Origin: CAZADH01 sp964483805
GTDB taxonomy: Bacteria; Muiribacteriota; Ozemobacteria; Ozemobacterales; Ozemobacteraceae
DNA length: 13,891 nucleotides
NCBI GenBank assembly: GCA_964483805.1
Contig: CAZADH010000154.1
Location: 1 to 13,891 of the forward strand
Direction: 5' to 3'
In this document: piece after piece, positions 7,679 through 13,891 of the stretch
Position numbering within the stretch: the stretch's first letter is position 1
Layout of the letters: every line of letters starts with the position of its first letter
The notes under the pieces: model-generated
What the model was told of the DNA's origin: nothing
What the model saw: only the letters and a program-made list of their open reading frames with translations
The model's database searches: none
Made by a program: the position numbers and the translations under genes

Positions 7679-7705
7679 GAGACCTGAGCTTTCAGGTCTC
7701 GTTTT
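7679..7705 (+). promoter_or_regulatory. Perfect 9-bp hairpin at the 5' end of the lipoprotein leader
   Basis: GAGACCTGA (7679-7687) pairs perfectly with TCAGGTCTC (7692-7700) around a GCTT loop, followed by GTTTT (7701-7705). It lies a few bases after the predicted transcription start. It could be a weak intrinsic terminator acting as an attenuator, a 5' stabilising stem-loop, or a terminator for read-through from upstream. The T-run of four is short for a strong terminator. Confidence 0.5.
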
Positions 7706-7740
7706 ACAACTACCAGACAGACTCTGAAATCTTCAACCCT

Positions 7741-7783
7741 GGATCGCAATACCCGATCCGCTGCCTGGCAGCGAGAAGGATCG
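7741..7783 (+). promoter_or_regulatory. Leader RNA with mutually exclusive pairings near the ribosome binding site
   Basis: CGATCC (7754-7759) is complementary to two identical GGATCG copies, at 7741-7746 upstream (loop CAATACC) and at 7778-7783 downstream. The downstream copy directly adjoins the Shine-Dalgarno. Between them sits a third small hairpin, GCTGC/GCAGC (7760-7764 with 7768-7772), which would stack on the downstream pairing. This is the geometry of a translational switch. I do not recognise a known riboswitch class. Confidence 0.4.
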
Positions 7784-7790
7784 AGAGGAG
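7783..7790 (+). promoter_or_regulatory. Shine-Dalgarno site of the lipoprotein gene
   Basis: GAGAGGAG ends 5 nt before the ATG at 7796. It is strong and decides the start. Its first base is part of the downstream GGATCG element, so pairing there could hinder ribosome access. Confidence 0.75.
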
Positions 7791-7795
7791 AACGT

Positions 7796-10700
7796 ATGTA
7801 TAAAAAACTCATTGGTGTTTTCGTTTTTGCCACGCTCGTTGTCAGTTGCATCATTGGCTGTCAGAGCGGCGACAGCTCATCGCCCGTGGCGCCGGCGGTT
7901 TCGGTGCAGGCCCCGGCGGGTGGGCCCGCGGGCGGCGCGTCGGTGCGATTGGCGTTTCAACTCGACCCGGTCGCACCCGAATTGAACCCCGACGCGACAG
8001 ATGAGTCTGGAGTCGCCCCAACCATCCGGGCGGCCGCCAGCACGACCGCTCAGGTTCTGGTCAAGCTCGTCACGGTGCAACTCGGCGTCGCGACCCAGCC
8101 AACTACAGTGCTCGAGGGGGTCTTCACTCCCGATGTGAACAATCGCATTACGGCGGTCTTCAACAGCGTGCCGGTGCAGACCACGGTTGCGCAGGTGCAC
8201 GTCGTCAGCGGCACCATCGCCGGGCTCACTGACTTCCACGGCGCGGGTGATCTGGCCCCAGGCGCGAACACCCTGGTTGTGAATGGTTCGGGATCGAAGA
8301 TGTTGTCCGACCTGGCCGCGCACATGATCCTGCGGATCGCCAACACGCCCAATTGGTTTGCCCGCGCCCCGGGCAGTCTCGCAACCCGCGTGCGGCTTGC
8401 GCTCAGCGGCATCAACCGGGCAGCCACGACCGCCTATCAAGACGCTGAAACCATCATCCTCGCGCAGGTTCTGGGCCTGTCCTCGACCGGCACCACGGGC
8501 ACGGGCACCTCGACGGGCACCACCACGGGGGGCCGGATCGCCGGTTCGGTTAAAGTCGACGAGGGCGCTGATACAAAACTTGTCGTTGGCGCACGCGTCT
8601 ACGTCGAACAGCACCCGAGCATCCAAACCACCTCGGATGCCAATGGCCAGTTCACGCTCGAGGGCGTTCCCGAAGGCGCAGCGAACGTCATCGCTGAACG
8701 CGGTTCGGCCGGCGCCATGTTCCGCATGCGCTCGCCCGAGGTCCAGGTGCTGCGCGGCATTCTTGCTGCCCTGGGCGAAATCAAGATCGTCTCCGCGCAG
8801 AATTCGATCTCAGGTCGGGTTATCAACACGTCGAATCAAAGCGGCGTGTCCGACGCCGTCGTCAACTGCTGGGGCCAGATTTCGACATCGGATTACAGTG
8901 GTCGCTACACGGTGTTCAACATGCCCCAGGGCACCTGGCCAGTCTCATTCACCAGGGCCGGATTCATCACCAAGACTGTGCAGATCAGCTTCGGCGCAGG
9001 CCAGTCGACGAGCTTCGATGTCGGCCTCGAACCGGTCGCGGTCAACACCGGCACGAGCACGGCCACGGCCACCCAAACCGGGACGATCACCAACCAACCA
9101 CCGGCGGTCGCGATCATCGCACCGGCCAACGGTTCGACAGTTCACGTCAACGACAATGTGACAGTCGTGGCGAACGCGGTCGACAACGACGGCCAGGTCA
9201 CGTCGGTGCAATTCCTGATCAACGGCAGCGTGACCGGCAGCGACAACACCGCCCCGTACAGCGACTCCTGGGTCACCACCCAACCCGGCACCTATACCAT
9301 CACGGTGCTGGCCGCCGACAACAACGGCGCGGTCCAGGTCTCGCCACCCGTGACCGTCATCGTGCAGGCATCAACGGGCACGAACACCACCACCGGCACA
9401 GCCACGACCAATGCGACGCCGACCGTCTCGCTCGTTCTGCCAACAAACGGCTCGGTGTATTCGAACGGCCAGTCGGTCGCCATCGTGGCCAATGCCGCCG
9501 ATTCGGACGGCTCGATCACGCTGGTGCAGTTCATGGCCAACGGCGCCTTGATCGGCAGCGCAACATCGGCCCCCTATTCGTTCAACTGGGGTAGCGCAGG
9601 CGTCGGCACCCATACGCTCACGGCCATCGCCTTCGACGACAAGGGCGCGGCGGCGAACTCGACCGGCGTGACGGTCACCGTCAACCCGGCCGCACCAGCG
9701 ATTCCAATGGGCGTATCGGCAGCAGCCGGCGACGGTTCGGTCACGCTGTCCTGGACAGCCGTCAGCGGCGCCACGTCATACAATGTATATTGGTCGGCCA
9801 CTCCCGGCGTCACCACCGGCAATGGCACCAAGCTCACCGGCGTGGCGAATCCATACGCACACACCGGCCGCACCAATGGCACTACGTTGTATTACGTCGT
9901 TACCGCCTTTGGCCCCGGCGGTGAATCCGGCGCATCGTCACAAGTTTCGGCCACGCCGCAGGTTGGCATTCCGACCGCACCGACCGGCCTCGCCGTCACC
10001 GCCACTGACGCAGCAACAATCTTGACCTGGAACGCCGTCAGCGGCGCCACGTCATACAACGTATATTGGTCCACCGCCGCCGGCGTCACCACCGCCAACG
10101 GCACCAAGATCACCGGCGTGACCAGCCCCTATACGCATTCGGGGCGGACGAACGGCACGCGTTACTACTACATTGTGACGGCCATGAACGCGGGCGGGGA
10201 GTCGGGGCCAGCGGGCGAGGCTTCAGCACTGCCGGTCTCCACCTCTCAGTGGCCGGTGCAGTTTGGCACAAGTCAGGTAGACTTCTGCAGCTTTTCAGCC
10301 GTTGATGCAGTCGGAAATGTCTTCGTTACGGGAATGACAGGAGGAGCGCTTCCCGGGTTCACGTCACTTGGCGGATACGACGTATTTCTGGCGAAGTTCG
10401 ATTCGCGGGGAAACCGTTTGTGGCTGCGACAGTGGGGAAGTGCCGCATATGACGAACCGAAGGGAATCGGGTTGGATGCCGTGGGAAACGTCTACGTCAG
10501 CGGTCGTTGCGAGGGCGCTTTCGATGGGCAGTCGGTGATTGGCGGAAGCGATCGCTTTGTGACGAAGTTTGATACCAACGGAACCCGGCTATGGACGAAG
10601 GTCTTTGGCACCCCAGACAATGATGGTGACTATGGGATGGCCGTTGACGCCTCGGGAAACTCCTACGTGTCGGGTGGCACGACTGGGACAATTCCGGGTG

Positions 10701-12382
10701 AAACAAGGGTGGGCGGAGTCGAGGATTTGATCCTGGCAAAGTTGGATTCCAATGGGAATGTGTTGTGGATTCGCCAATGGGGGTCGACTGCGAACGACTA
10801 CAGTCAAGGCTGCGCGGTTGATCGCTACGGCAACTGCTACGTGGCCGGATGCATCAACGTCAACGGCGGCGGCACTGTCACAGTAGACGGGGTGACAAGC
10901 GTGGGGGCCACCGATGTTTCTGTTACTAAGGTGAGCCCGAGCGGTAGTCGCGTTTGGACGAAGATCCTCGGCACACCTGGGCATGATGCTCCGTACCAAA
11001 TCGCGGTCGATCGTTCCGACAACCCTGTCGTGATCATTAATGTTCAGGGGGCGTTTCAGGGTCAGCCCTACTCCGGCGCGGCCGACATTCTCGTTCTCAA
11101 ACTCAACTCGTCGGGTGACGTGCTTTGGGCGAGAGCCACTGGGTCAACGAATGATGACATCGGAGATGGCATCTCCGTTGATGCATCCAACAACGTCTTG
11201 ATAAGCGGATACACAAAAGGCACGCTACCGGGTTGCCAAAGTTCAGGAGGCGACGATTACTGGAGCGCGAAGTACGACGCGTCAGGAAATCTCCTGTGGC
11301 TCAAGCAGGGAGGTACGACTGCTGGAGATTATTGGGGGAGCAATGCAGTCGACGGGGCGGGGGTAACGGTTGCTGTCGGGCACCCAACGGGCAGCTTCCC
11401 CGGATACACAAATGCGGGCAGCAATGATGCATTGCTAACCGCTTACGATTCCTCTGGGAGTCTGTTCTCGGGCTCTCTGACAGGTGTTACGAATGTGGCA
11501 GGCACGATCGTGGCGACACCATCCTGGAACCTGGCCGTGGCGTCGGGCACCTTTGGACCGCGATGGTTTCACAGAAGCCTCAACTTCAACAATAAATTGT
11601 GGGTCCTCGGCGGGGGAATCCCGACCAATAGTTATACCAGCGAGGTCTGGTCATCTGCCGACGGGGCAAACTGGACGCAGGTAGTTGCAACGGCGAGCTG
11701 GTCCGGCCGGGGCGCATTTGCGTCATGCGTCTTCGACGGAAAAATGTGGGTCATTGCTGGATCCGGAAGCGGGGGTCGGACGAACGATGTATGGTACTCG
11801 TCCGACGGATCAACCTGGACTCAGGCCACCGCCAACGCCGGATTCCCTACGAGATACGACTGTGTTGCAACGGTGTTCAATAACAAAATGTGGCTGACGG
11901 CTGGATACAATGGCAGCAGGTTGAACGACGTTTGGTCGTCCACAGACGGGGTCACTTGGACTCAGGTAACAGCAGGGGCCGCCTGGGGGGGACGCACCAA
12001 CCCCGTATTCGTGGCCCATAATAACGCCCTGTGGATTATGGCAGGCGGAACTGGATCGGGCCCCTACGGTGACGTGTGGAAATCGACTGACGGAGCGACC
12101 TGGACTCAGGTGAAGGCAAGCGCAGAGTTCGGCACCCGAGATTGCCCCGAAGGAACGGTCTACAATGGCAAAATGTATGTCAGTTGCGGTATTCGGACGG
12201 GTCCAATCTGGCTGGCCGATCTCTGGTCCAGTTCCGACGGTCTGACTTGGTCCGCGGAACAATTCCCATCGATTCCTGGCCGATATGCGTTTGGACTCGA
12301 AGTATTCAACGGCAGAATATTCCTGACCGGAGGAGTCCAGTCCTCGGGGTTCGCCGACGTCTGGTGGTACGGCACGAACTGA
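7796..12382 (+). CDS. Giant multi-domain surface lipoprotein with Ig-like, FN3, seven-bladed SBBP and Kelch-like repeats (1528 aa)
   Basis: Predicted secreted lipoprotein, probably anchored at the cell surface and displaying binding or adhesive domains; no enzyme motif is visible. Order: lipoprotein signal with IIGC (Cys22; Cys18 in VVSC is an alternative); unknown beta-rich region about 44-225; Thr/Gly linker about 229-246; two carboxypeptidase-regulatory-like domains about 246-330 and 335-412; Thr-rich linker; Ig-like domains about 434-525 and 541-630, each opening with a P-x-V motif and A-x-D-x-DG; FN3 domains about 632-721 and 725-813 (GATSYNVYWS in both); seven SBBP repeats 819-1224 (pattern AVD-x-x-GN-x-YVSG ... 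K-x-D-x-x-G-x-x-LW); six Kelch-like repeats 1244-1528 (DVW-x-S-x-DG-x-x-WTQ). The start follows a strong Shine-Dalgarno. Composition falls from about 70% to 50-55% G+C where the SBBP repeats begin, suggesting a chimeric origin. The ligand is unknown. Confidence 0.9.
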   Translation: MYKKLIGVFVFATLVVSCIIGCQSGDSSSPVAPAVSVQAPAGGPAGGASVRLAFQLDPVAPELNPDATDESGVAPTIRAAASTTAQVLVKLVTVQLGVATQPTTVLEGVFTPDVNNRITAVFNSVPVQTTVAQVHVVSGTIAGLTDFHGAGDLAPGANTLVVNGSGSKMLSDLAAHMILRIANTPNWFARAPGSLATRVRLALSGINRAATTAYQDAETIILAQVLGLSSTGTTGTGTSTGTTTGGRIAGSVKVDEGADTKLVVGARVYVEQHPSIQTTSDANGQFTLEGVPEGAANVIAERGSAGAMFRMRSPEVQVLRGILAALGEIKIVSAQNSISGRVINTSNQSGVSDAVVNCWGQISTSDYSGRYTVFNMPQGTWPVSFTRAGFITKTVQISFGAGQSTSFDVGLEPVAVNTGTSTATATQTGTITNQPPAVAIIAPANGSTVHVNDNVTVVANAVDNDGQVTSVQFLINGSVTGSDNTAPYSDSWVTTQPGTYTITVLAADNNGAVQVSPPVTVIVQASTGTNTTTGTATTNATPTVSLVLPTNGSVYSNGQSVAIVANAADSDGSITLVQFMANGALIGSATSAPYSFNWGSAGVGTHTLTAIAFDDKGAAANSTGVTVTVNPAAPAIPMGVSAAAGDGSVTLSWTAVSGATSYNVYWSATPGVTTGNGTKLTGVANPYAHTGRTNGTTLYYVVTAFGPGGESGASSQVSATPQVGIPTAPTGLAVTATDAATILTWNAVSGATSYNVYWSTAAGVTTANGTKITGVTSPYTHSGRTNGTRYYYIVTAMNAGGESGPAGEASALPVSTSQWPVQFGTSQVDFCSFSAVDAVGNVFVTGMTGGALPGFTSLGGYDVFLAKFDSRGNRLWLRQWGSAAYDEPKGIGLDAVGNVYVSGRCEGAFDGQSVIGGSDRFVTKFDTNGTRLWTKVFGTPDNDGDYGMAVDASGNSYVSGGTTGTIPGETRVGGVEDLILAKLDSNGNVLWIRQWGSTANDYSQGCAVDRYGNCYVAGCINVNGGGTVTVDGVTSVGATDVSVTKVSPSGSRVWTKILGTPGHDAPYQIAVDRSDNPVVIINVQGAFQGQPYSGAADILVLKLNSSGDVLWARATGSTNDDIGDGISVDASNNVLISGYTKGTLPGCQSSGGDDYWSAKYDASGNLLWLKQGGTTAGDYWGSNAVDGAGVTVAVGHPTGSFPGYTNAGSNDALLTAYDSSGSLFSGSLTGVTNVAGTIVATPSWNLAVASGTFGPRWFHRSLNFNNKLWVLGGGIPTNSYTSEVWSSADGANWTQVVATASWSGRGAFASCVFDGKMWVIAGSGSGGRTNDVWYSSDGSTWTQATANAGFPTRYDCVATVFNNKMWLTAGYNGSRLNDVWSSTDGVTWTQVTAGAAWGGRTNPVFVAHNNALWIMAGGTGSGPYGDVWKSTDGATWTQVKASAEFGTRDCPEGTVYNGKMYVSCGIRTGPIWLADLWSSSDGLTWSAEQFPSIPGRYAFGLEVFNGRIFLTGGVQSSGFADVWWYGTN
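9758..9795 (+). repeat. Near-identical DNA in the first FN3 domain (partner at 10034-10071)
   Basis: These 38 bases match 10034-10071 with one mismatch (T/C at 9784/10060), at a spacing of 276 bp, exactly 92 codons, which is one FN3 unit. The following stretch (GVTT-x-NGTK-x-TGV) is also highly similar. This fits a recent internal duplication or gene conversion. Confidence 0.7.
10034..10071 (+). repeat. Near-identical DNA in the second FN3 domain (partner at 9758-9795)
   Basis: Second member of the 276-bp-spaced pair within the lipoprotein gene; see the partner entry. Both carry the unusual AT-rich core TATATTGG in otherwise GC-rich surroundings. Confidence 0.7.
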
Positions 12383-12405
12383 TCAACGCAGGTTCGACGA
12401 CTCGA

Positions 12406-12440
12406 AAACCCGGGCGAGCGCACGTGGCTTGCCCGGGTTT
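12406..12440 (+). terminator. Strong terminator hairpin after the lipoprotein gene
   Basis: AAACCCGGGC (12406-12415) pairs perfectly with GCCCGGGTTT (12431-12440). The stem extends inward by GAGC/GCTT with one G-U pair. It starts 23 nt after the TGA. Only three T's close the stem, followed by CCCTTTG, so the U-run is poor, but the stem is very stable and the 5' A-run also allows function on the minus strand. Confidence 0.7.
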
Positions 12441-12463
12441 CCCTTTGCATCGGCTCCCCATAG

Positions 12464-12482
12464 CACGCTCCTGGCGAGCGTG
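12464..12482. other. Second intergenic hairpin, perfect 7-bp stem
   Basis: CACGCTC (12464-12470) pairs with GAGCGTG (12476-12482) around a CTGGC loop, 23 nt beyond the main terminator. No T-run follows. It may be a back-up terminator or a binding site. The rest of the 212-bp gap holds no convincing gene. Confidence 0.4.
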
Positions 12483-12560
12483 AATTCCGCTTTCGCCTTG
12501 CCAGCGAGGCTTGCAGATTCCGCATCCTCGAAGTCCCAAATCACACACGCTCTGACGGCA

Positions 12561-12580
12561 ACCATCCGACCCGAGATGGT
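12561..12580. promoter_or_regulatory. Inverted repeat abutting the second leaderless promoter
   Basis: ACCATC (12561-12566) and GATGGT (12575-12580) form a 6-bp dyad with an 8-bp spacer. Its last base is the T of the extended -10 TG at 12580, so a bound protein would block the promoter. Copy 1 has a different small dyad (ATTCA/TGAAT, 5848-5860) in the same place. An operator role is speculative. Confidence 0.25.
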
Positions 12581-12594
12581 GATACAATTCCCCC
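12580..12594 (+). promoter_or_regulatory. Extended -10 promoter placed for leaderless transcription, copy 2
   Basis: TGATACAAT (12580-12588) is followed by TCCCCC and the ATG at 12595, identical to the element at 5864-5878. No Shine-Dalgarno is present, and no -35 is recognisable at the expected distance. Conservation between the two copies starts at 12578, two bases before this box. Confidence 0.5.
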
Positions 12595-13891
12595 ATGCGC
12601 AAACTCCCGATCGGCATCCAGAACCTGCGTGAGATCCGCGAAGGCAACTACGCCTACGTCGACAAGTCGGCGTTCGTGCAGATGCTTGCCGACACTGGCA
12701 AGTGCTTCTTTCTCTCGCGCCCGCGCCGGTTCGGCAAGAGCCTGTTTCTCGATACGCTCAAAGAGGCTTTCGAAGGCAACCGCAAGCTGTTTGCGGGCCT
12801 TCATCTCGAGCACCATTGGGATTGGGCAAAGAAGCATCCGGTCATTCGCATCAGCTTCGGCAGTGGCGTGCTCAAAACCCGTGCGGAACTCGACCAGGCG
12901 ATCCGGGAGCGCCTCGCGGAGCACTTCCGCCAACACGGATTCACGCCCTCGGCCGACTCGATCGGCGGCATCTTCCGCGAGTTCATCATCTGGCTGCACG
13001 ACCGATGCGGGCCGGTCGTCATTCTCATCGACGAATACGACAAACCGATTCTCGACAACATCACCGAACCTGACCGTGCCGTCGAGATGCGCGAAGGCCT
13101 CAAGAACTTCTACTCGGTCATCAAAGACGCCGACCCGTATTTACGTTTTGTGTTTCTCACCGGCGTCAGCAAGTTCAGCAAGGTCAGCCTGTTTTCGGGG
13201 TTGAACAACCTCGAAGACCTGACCCTCGCCCCGAAGTATGCAACACTTTGTGGTTACACCGAACGCGACCTCGACGAGGTGTTCGGCGAACATCTTGCCA
13301 CCTTCGATCGGGCCGAGGTCCGCCGCTGGTACAACGGCTATCGTTTTCTTGGCGAGTCGGTCTACAACCCCTTCGATGTGTTGTTGCTCATTCGTAACGG
13401 CGAGTTTCGCAACTTCTGGTTCGAGACCGGCACGCCGACGTTCCTCGTCGACCTGATGCGCGAGAAGCGCTTTTTTGCGCCACGCCTCGATCGGCTGGTC
13501 TCGACGTCTGACCTGCTTTCGAGCTTTGATGTCCCGATCATCGAACCCGAGACATTGTTGTTTCAGGCCGGATACCTGACGATCGCCGAAGCGAAATCAT
13601 TGGGCGCGCAACAGCAACTCACTCTGACCTGGCCGAATTTCGAGGTGAAGTCGAGTCTTGCCGCGAGCCTGCTGACGAGTTACACCGCCAATCATGAAGC
13701 CATGGCCAACGCACAAACGAAGTTACTGCAGGTTCTGCACGATGGCCAACTCGACGCACTCGGCCCACTCTTCCACGCGTTTTTCGCCTCGATCCCGCAC
13801 GACTGGTACCGCAAGAACCAGCTTGCCGGTTACGAAGGCTACTACGCCTCGATCGTGTATTGCTATTTTGTTGCTCTCGGCCTCGAGGTCA
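12595..13891 (+). CDS. AAA ATPase fused to PD-(D/E)XK nuclease, copy 2, 3' end beyond the window (432 codons seen)
   Basis: Second member of the AAA-ATPase-like/DUF1703 family here. Seen: P-loop SRPRRFGKSLF (41-51), Walker B VVILIDEYD (141-149), TGVSKFSK (189-196), then a middle region clearly different from copy 1, and the family block IPHDWYRKNQLAGYEGYYAS that leads into the nuclease. The catalytic D and ExK lie past the window edge. Residues about 40-206 differ from copy 1 at only a handful of positions, and 13012-13181 is DNA-identical to 6296-6465. About 207-400 shares only scattered motifs such as RWYNGY, YNPFDVL and FRNFWFETGTPTFL. The frame is open throughout with no sign of decay. 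The start is leaderless, as in copy 1. Function unknown, with the same caveats as copy 1. Confidence 0.88.
   Translation, partial: MRKLPIGIQNLREIREGNYAYVDKSAFVQMLADTGKCFFLSRPRRFGKSLFLDTLKEAFEGNRKLFAGLHLEHHWDWAKKHPVIRISFGSGVLKTRAELDQAIRERLAEHFRQHGFTPSADSIGGIFREFIIWLHDRCGPVVILIDEYDKPILDNITEPDRAVEMREGLKNFYSVIKDADPYLRFVFLTGVSKFSKVSLFSGLNNLEDLTLAPKYATLCGYTERDLDEVFGEHLATFDRAEVRRWYNGYRFLGESVYNPFDVLLLIRNGEFRNFWFETGTPTFLVDLMREKRFFAPRLDRLVSTSDLLSSFDVPIIEPETLLFQAGYLTIAEAKSLGAQQQLTLTWPNFEVKSSLAASLLTSYTANHEAMANAQTKLLQVLHDGQLDALGPLFHAFFASIPHDWYRKNQLAGYEGYYASIVYCYFVALGLEV

Larger units (their letters stand above)
12578..13891 (+). repeat. Direct repeat copy 2 (AAA/nuclease duplication)
   Basis: Matches 5862-7175 at a constant offset of 6716 bp. 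Identity begins sharply at 12578 (45 bp to 12622), is perfect over 13012-13181, lapses in the middle, and is perfect again from GGCTACTACG (13837) to the window end. The pair brackets the lipoprotein gene in direct orientation. Confidence 0.85.

Noticed and set aside
7470..7727. Plus-strand 85-codon open frame before the lipoprotein
   Set aside because: Arginine- and proline-rich with no Shine-Dalgarno. It overlaps the two-tier hairpin, the promoter and the leader hairpin, so it is non-coding.
12388..12440. tRNA-like GGTTCGA followed by a hairpin
   Set aside because: No acceptor, D or anticodon arms can be drawn. The hairpin is a better fit to a terminator.
12383..12565. Minus-strand 60-codon open frame filling the gap between the lipoprotein and the second AAA gene
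   Set aside because: It covers the whole terminator hairpin, has no Shine-Dalgarno or promoter, and its sequence resembles nothing I recognise. It is best explained as chance in GC-rich DNA.
12578..13891. Diversity-generating retroelement as cause of the variable middle of the AAA copies
   Set aside because: Differences are not limited to adenines, the variable part is several hundred bases long and internal, and no reverse transcriptase or template repeat is visible.
5862..13891. Composite transposon with the lipoprotein as cargo
   Set aside because: The flanking repeats encode AAA/nuclease proteins, not transposases. I see no terminal inverted repeats or target-site duplications.

Overview
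The window is 13.9 kb of GC-rich bacterial DNA (hand-counted 60-base samples reach 70-73% G+C in the first two thirds). It carries four large plus-strand genes, the 5' end of a fifth at the right edge, and the first 14 codons of a divergent minus-strand gene at the left edge. No rRNA, tRNA, CRISPR array, IS element or phage gene is visible. The mix of multi-domain SpoIIE-type phosphatases, repeated AAA/PD-(D/E)XK proteins and a giant beta-propeller lipoprotein suits an environmental Gram-negative-type bacterium with complex signalling. I cannot name the phylum; Riflebacteria/Ozemobacter-like, Planctomycetes-type or Myxococcota-type hosts are guesses only.

Region 1 (1-213) is a divergent promoter region. 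Region 2 (214-5858) is a translationally coupled pair of paralogous membrane-bound PP2C/SpoIIE-family phosphatases. Each has four predicted membrane spans, two large extracytoplasmic modules, a HAMP linker and a C-terminal phosphatase with intact metal-binding aspartates. They probably sense two external signals and set the phosphorylation state of an anti-anti-sigma (STAS) protein encoded elsewhere.

Region 3 (5862-7435) is an AAA ATPase fused to a PD-(D/E)XK nuclease (the AAA-ATPase-like/DUF1703 family). A second, partial copy lies at 12578-13891. The two copies share a 45-bp promoter-and-start block, which looks like an extended -10 placed for leaderless transcription, and a 170-bp perfectly identical ATPase block. 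Between the ATPase and the nuclease they diverge strongly, then become identical again up to the window edge. This mosaic pattern suggests gene conversion around a diversifying middle domain.

Region 4 (7436-12440) sits between these direct repeats. It holds a structured intergenic region, a sigma70-like promoter with direct repeats upstream, a leader RNA with two mutually exclusive pairings near the ribosome binding site, and a 1528-residue lipoprotein ending at a strong terminator hairpin. The lipoprotein runs: lipobox, unknown N-domain, two carboxypeptidase-regulatory-like domains, two Ig-like domains, two FN3 domains, a seven-repeat SBBP propeller and six Kelch-like repeats. Base composition drops from about 70% to 50-55% G+C exactly where the propellers begin, so the gene looks chimeric.

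The best candidates for something undescribed are the mosaic AAA/nuclease pair with its leaderless promoter, the switch-like leader of the lipoprotein, and the chimeric two-propeller lipoprotein itself.
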